From Bacteroides sp. (GTDB taxonomy: Bacteria; Bacteroidota; Bacteroidia; Bacteroidales; Muribaculaceae): a stretch of 64,000 bases of DNA. The position numbers were made by a program, and so were the translations under genes. Shown here piece after piece: positions 60,102-64,000 of this stretch (the stretch's first letter is position 1; each line of letters opens with the position of its first letter). The stretch spans positions 96,533 through 160,532 of the forward strand of contig JAMPHF010000003.1 in NCBI GenBank assembly GCA_023663525.1, written 5' to 3'. The notes beneath the pieces were generated by a model, which saw only the letters and a list, made by a program, of their open reading frames with translations, did no database searches and was not told where the DNA came from.

Positions 60102-62588
60102 CTATTCCCGGTAGTAGACACGTTTGACACGTTGGGAGATAGATGTGAGGACTTCATAGGGAATCGTGTCGAGTGTCTCGGCGATGGTATCGACCGGCAT
60201 GTTCTCGCCGAACACCTCTACGCGGTCGCCGACCTTGACATCCGTGACATCAGTCACGTCAATCATGCAGGCGTCCATGCAGATGTTTCCAACGGTGGGA
60301 CACTCTATGCCCTTGACAATCATACGGGTGTGACCGTTGCCGAGATGGCGGTTGATACCGTCGGCATATCCTACGGGGATTGTTGCTATGACTGAATCAC
60401 GGTGAAGCACACCACGGCGATTGTAGCCGATGGTTGTGCCTGCCGGCCAGTGTTTGATGGAGATTATTACCGTGTGGAGTGATGACACCGGGCGCAGGTC
60501 GTCCTGTGAGCCGTCATGCATGGTCTTTATTCCATACAGGCCGATGCCGAGGCGCACCATGTCAAACTGGTAGTCAGGGAAGCGGGTGATACCTGTGGAG
60601 TTGAGGATGTGGCGGAGTATTTTCCGGTCAGGGAATGTTGAGAGAACTTTGTCGCAGCATTCGCTGAAATAGGCGAACTGCGAATAGGTGTAGTCATCCT
60701 CCATCGGGTCGTCTGCGGCACAAAGATGAGAGAAAACTGACTTAGGCACGACGCGGTCTGTATTCCTGAGTATGTCGATGAGCTTTGGGAGATCTTCTTT
60801 CAGGAAGCCGAGGCGGTGCATTCCAGAGTCGATTTTGATGTGTATTGGGTACTCCCGGATGTCGTATCGCTCGGCTTCGCGGATCAGTGCGTCAAGAAAT
60901 GCGAAGCTATAGATCTCCGGTTCCAGACGGTTGGTGAAGATGGCGTGGAAATTCTCGACGGTGGGGTTGAGGACTATAATCGGCATTGTTATGCCGGCAC
61001 GGCGCAGGTCTGCCCCCTCATCGTGTACAGCGACGGCGAGATAGGTGGCTCCCTGTGCCTGGAGGGTGCGGGCAAGTTCATGGGAGCCGGCTCCGTAGCC
61101 CGAAGCTTTTATCATGCAGGCGATGCCTGTCGTGGGTTTGATTCGGGAGCGGAACGCGTTGAAGTTGTCAATGACGGCATCGAGGTTTATTTCGAGAACG
61201 GTCTCGTGTTGACGTGCCTCAAGCAGTTCGACAATCTTTTCAAAACCGAAGGAGGGAGCACCTTTTATGAGAATCAGCTCTCCGCTGAAATCATGGGGTG
61301 TAACATTCTCAAGAAATTCATCGGTAGTGTTGTAGAATCTCTTTTCAATCCCGAACAATTCAGCGTGACGTTTCAACTCAGGCCCGATTCCAATCATCTT
61401 CTTGACTCCGGCACGGATAAGCAGGTCGGCCATGCGTGAATAGAATTGCTCAGTCTCACCGTTACCACACATGAGGTCGCTGACTATTATGGTGGAACTG
61501 CGGTCGGCTGACGATCTTCTGTGCATGAAATCGAGGGCAGGGGAGAGCGAATTGAAATCGCTGGTATAACTGTCGTGAATCAGCAGGCAGCCGTTTGTCC
61601 CCTCGATTACTTCAAGGCGTGTCCCGACAGGTGTCAGTTGGGCCATGCGCTGCGCGATTGTCTCATGTCCGATACCGAGGTAGAGCATTACGGCGAGGCA
61701 GTGAATCACGTTTTGTATGTCATGCTCATTGTCAAACGGAACTGTGAATGACTTCAGCTCACCACCGAGGTAGGAGTATTCAATTACCCTTGATCCGGCG
61801 GTCTTCTCAGTGTCATTTATATACAGCGGACTTCCCTTATCCCGTCGCGACCATCCTATCATGATCGGTGCTTCGGGGACGGTCTCGGCAATCAAATCAT
61901 TGTCTGCCTCATAGATGATGCATTGACATCCTTTCAGGAGTGAGGCTTTCTCCCGGCATTTTTCTTCGATTGACTCGAATCCGTCGCTGTGGGCAGCACC
62001 GATATTGGTGAATATTCCAATCATGGGTTTCAGAATCTCTCTGAGTTTCTGCATCTCGCCGGGCTGCGAGATACCGGCTTCAAAAATGCCGAGCTCCGAG
62101 TTTTTGTCAAGTTCCCAGACAGAGAGGGGGACACCGATTTGGGAATTGTAGCTGCGGGGGCTGCGGGTGATGACTCCGTCGGGTTGTAGAAGTTGGTTGA
62201 GCCACTCCTTGACAGTGGTTTTCCCACGACTGCCGGTGATGGCGATTATTGGGATTGAGAATTGTTCACGGTGATGTCTTGCGAGGGTGTGCAATGCCTC
62301 AATAGGTGATTCGACAAGGATGAAATTGGAATCTCTGACATCTTTCAGATTGTCGGGGATGCGGGTGACGACAAAATTCCTCACGCCTTTGTCATAGAGT
62401 TGTCTGATATATCTGTGACCGTCACCTGAAAGAGTGGTGAGCGCGAAAAATAATGTGTCGGTAGGGTAGGTGAGAGATCTGCTGTCGGTGAGCAGACGTG
62501 TGATCTTCGAGTGTGAATCACTTATTCCGCTTCCGGTCAGTGAAGTGGAACCAATAATCCGTAATATGTCTGAAATGCTATATTCCAT
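60102..62588 (-). CDS. MurF-alanine racemase fusion
   Basis: An 828-residue bifunctional wall enzyme. The N-terminal part (about 1-455) is UDP-MurNAc-tripeptide:D-Ala-D-Ala ligase with the ATP loop AITGSRGKTTVKEWL (116-130). The C-terminal part (from about 460) is a PLP-dependent alanine racemase: LEINLDAVIDNFNAFRSRIK, the PLP lysine in ACMIKASGYGAG and HIKIDSGMHRLGF, RLGIGLYG. It thus makes D-alanine and uses D-Ala-D-Ala in one protein. The fusion is typical of Bacteroidetes. It overlaps the GSCFA gene by 11 bp. Confidence 0.96.
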   Translation of the reverse strand: MEYSISDILRIIGSTSLTGSGISDSHSKITRLLTDSRSLTYPTDTLFFALTTLSGDGHRYIRQLYDKGVRNFVVTRIPDNLKDVRDSNFILVESPIEALHTLARHHREQFSIPIIAITGSRGKTTVKEWLNQLLQPDGVITRSPRSYNSQIGVPLSVWELDKNSELGIFEAGISQPGEMQKLREILKPMIGIFTNIGAAHSDGFESIEEKCREKASLLKGCQCIIYEADNDLIAETVPEAPIMIGWSRRDKGSPLYINDTEKTAGSRVIEYSYLGGELKSFTVPFDNEHDIQNVIHCLAVMLYLGIGHETIAQRMAQLTPVGTRLEVIEGTNGCLLIHDSYTSDFNSLSPALDFMHRRSSADRSSTIIVSDLMCGNGETEQFYSRMADLLIRAGVKKMIGIGPELKRHAELFGIEKRFYNTTDEFLENVTPHDFSGELILIKGAPSFGFEKIVELLEARQHETVLEINLDAVIDNFNAFRSRIKPTTGIACMIKASGYGAGSHELARTLQAQGATYLAVAVHDEGADLRRAGITMPIIVLNPTVENFHAIFTNRLEPEIYSFAFLDALIREAERYDIREYPIHIKIDSGMHRLGFLKEDLPKLIDILRNTDRVVPKSVFSHLCAADDPMEDDYTYSQFAYFSECCDKVLSTFPDRKILRHILNSTGITRFPDYQFDMVRLGIGLYGIKTMHDGSQDDLRPVSSLHTVIISIKHWPAGTTIGYNRRGVLHRDSVIATIPVGYADGINRHLGNGHTRMIVKGIECPTVGNICMDACMIDVTDVTDVKVGDRVEVFGENMPVDTIAETLDTIPYEVLTSISQRVKRVYYRE

Positions 62589-63585
62589 TGTTTAATATGA
62601 TGTTTAAATAACGTCTGCAGATGGGTTCAAGTTTAGGGAAACGTGCTATAAAATCATCTGTGACGCATGTCAAATTTTTTTTGTGCTGTTCAATTGATTC
62701 GGGGGAGCTGTCCAGAGGGCGATGTGACAATCTGCGTGTCAGTTTTCCGCACTCCGTGGCGAGTGTCTGCGTATCGATGTCGCAATAGGTCTCTTTGAAA
62801 AGTTGATAGATGTAATCTATGGCTTGTCGTGACGGGTGCTTCATGTCTTCGGCATAGAAACGATAGTCTCGCAGGTCATCCATCATGATTTCGTATGCGG
62901 GGAAGTATTCAGATAAACCGGTGGCATCATGTTTCATCGCTTCTTCAATCCCGAGGAGGAGAGTGGATTTTGAAAGCTGGTTTGCGTGTGCGCCGTTCTC
63001 GTTGTAACGCAGGGGGCTCACGGTGAAGATTATTTTGGCCTCACGGTTGACATTATGTATTAATTTTATGGTGTTGTCAAGTGTCTCCGTTACATCGTTT
63101 AGCGATAGATAGCGCGTATCGAACATAGTTGAGGGCAATTTATGGCAGTTGGCCACTACTGTCTTGTCTCCATTGTCTTCGCGGAGAGAGAAGGCGCGTG
63201 TGGTCCCAAGTGTGATTATCACTGCGGCTGCATTGCGCAGGCATGATGATCCATCCTCAATCTTCCGGTTCATGGTTTCAATGGCTTTGTGTCGGTCAGT
63301 GGATGAATAGCGGGAGTGGAAATAGAAACTGTGCCACAGACCGGAATGAGTGATGAGATTATCAGCCTCAATCCGTTGTATCTTCTCAAGGATTTCAAAG
63401 GCTTTGAGTATCGATTTCGGATTGTAGAGTGGTCCGAAAGGATTTACTTCAGCAGGAAATAATTCATTTTCCAGGCACAGTCCGATATTGTCAGCAAAAC
63501 ACGATCCGATGAGAAGGATAGGGGCGTGGTGGTTAATCAGACCACGTCTTCCCGTGACTGGCTGGATGATAGTTCGGAAATCCAT
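62578..63585 (-). CDS. GSCFA-domain protein
   Basis: A 335-residue protein with the family signature LLIGSCFADNIG (25-36) and GDSL/SGNH-like strand ITLGTTRAFSLRE and FTVSPLRYNENGAHANQL. GSCFA proteins are SGNH-hydrolase relatives, mostly of unknown substrate, frequent beside murF-alr in this phylum, which suggests a wall or envelope acyl-ester role. The ATG at 63585 starts the conserved region (MDFRTIIQPVTGRRG); a longer in-frame start at 63630 exists. The 11-bp overlap with murF-alr implies co-translation. Confidence 0.87.
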   Translation of the reverse strand: MDFRTIIQPVTGRRGLINHHAPILLIGSCFADNIGLCLENELFPAEVNPFGPLYNPKSILKAFEILEKIQRIEADNLITHSGLWHSFYFHSRYSSTDRHKAIETMNRKIEDGSSCLRNAAAVIITLGTTRAFSLREDNGDKTVVANCHKLPSTMFDTRYLSLNDVTETLDNTIKLIHNVNREAKIIFTVSPLRYNENGAHANQLSKSTLLLGIEEAMKHDATGLSEYFPAYEIMMDDLRDYRFYAEDMKHPSRQAIDYIYQLFKETYCDIDTQTLATECGKLTRRLSHRPLDSSPESIEQHKKNLTCVTDDFIARFPKLEPICRRYLNIILNNGI

Positions 63586-63937
63586 AGGGACGGATTGGGC
63601 TTTGATGATTATTAGAAACGTTGATGTCAAATGGGACGATAGTGAAACTGCAACCGTCTATGTGAGGGACAAAATTAGTAATATTCCTTGTATCGCCATT
63701 GAAAAAACGAGAATAAATCATGGTAAATCCACGGCTCTTTCATTTAAAATTGCTTGCAATAGTAAATAGTGCCCTTATTTTATAGTCAGATTCTGTCTGA
63801 ATGCACGAGGAATACAGAGTAATGAAATCAGTCTAAAAAATAGAACTATTCGTCTGATATTCAGTGAATTTTATCGCATAAAAATTTGGTCAAGTGGCAA
63901 ATTGTTCGTAACTTAAAGGGTTGAAACAAACATCGTT
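63586..63937. other. 352-bp intergenic stretch
   Basis: Holds the minus-strand promoter of the GSCFA gene (63669-63677). The A+T-rich remainder (63678-63937) carries no clear gene; only weak -33 (TTTG at 63895) and no matching -7 box precede the last gene. Confidence 0.5.
63669..63677 (-). promoter_or_regulatory. Promoter -7 box for GSCFA and murF-alr
   Basis: TAATTTTGT on the minus strand, perfect TAnnTTTG. Confidence 0.6.
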
Positions 63938-64000
63938 ATGAACATTTTCGCACTTGACCAAAAAGCGGTGGTTGATGTCAGTGAGACTGTCAACACGCCA
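63938..64000 (+). CDS. Start of a gene cut by the right edge
   Basis: Twenty-one codons, MNIFALDQKAVVDVSETVNT followed by P, open to the window end. Nothing identifies it; start context is weak. Confidence 0.4.
   Translation, partial: MNIFALDQKAVVDVSETVNTP

Overview
The window looks like a chromosomal segment of a gut Bacteroidales bacterium, most likely of the Muribaculaceae type (an inference from gene content, not a proven assignment). Supporting signs are many perfect or near-perfect Bacteroidetes promoter -7 boxes (TAnnTTTG, most often followed by C) just upstream of genes, few clear Shine-Dalgarno sites, and lineage-typical genes: a DUF5686 barrel protein, DUF5606, a HU-CCDC81/SPOR protein, a GSCFA protein beside a MurF-alanine racemase fusion, a PorE-like TPR/PD40 protein, and the tpiA-SPOR-folE order. 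No rRNA, tRNA or CRISPR array was seen.

Layout. 1-7.7 kb: pyruvate:ferredoxin oxidoreductase (cut by the left edge) and an oxalate-catabolism operon frc-oxc-AEC transporter in the same order as E. coli yfdWUV. 7.9-23.5 kb: a paired short CHR transporter, a heptanucleotide repeat array, folC, a CYTH protein, a DUF5686 barrel protein, an acyl-CoA/ACP ligase, asnA, tsaC, a sugar-phosphate transferase, a ClC channel, a HU/SPOR protein, a nitroreductase and a Rossmann/DUF2520 protein. 23.7-25.6 kb: dnaK.

25.6-31.9 kb is the accessory part and is visibly richer in A+T. A PstI/BsuBI-type restriction-modification cassette (small HTH regulator, N6-adenine methyltransferase, endonuclease) sits exactly between two copies of the dnaK 3' end plus its terminator (92 bp, 6 differences). 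The second copy still encodes the DnaK tail as FDEVK-stop. Next come a promoter with a 5' hairpin and a 55-residue ORF, then a tight five-gene operon of small unknown proteins (zinc ribbon, DUF6140-like, DUF697-like, two membrane proteins), then a decayed lumazine-binding-like gene. This islet is the best place to look for an undescribed system.

32-40 kb: a Nim-like PPOX protein, a Bcr/CflA-type MFS exporter, a galactose operon (galM, sugar nucleotidyltransferase, galK) with no galT in view, and a divergent GH28 enzyme whose leader carries a 161-bp MITE-like element with a 5-bp target duplication, then recR. 40-52 kb: a PHP phosphatase, FloA, a PorE-like protein and an NfnAB-type flavoprotein pair (one minus-strand cluster), a MATE exporter, an ion channel, a coupled DUF5606-RIC-LuxR operon, and folE-SPOR-tpiA. 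53-64 kb: a GT4 glycosyltransferase, an MscS channel, BipA/TypA, a zeta-toxin pair, MurF-Alr, GSCFA, and the first 21 codons of a last gene.

No database search or folding program was run; names rest on motifs and family knowledge, and promoter, operator and terminator calls rest on direct reading of the bases.
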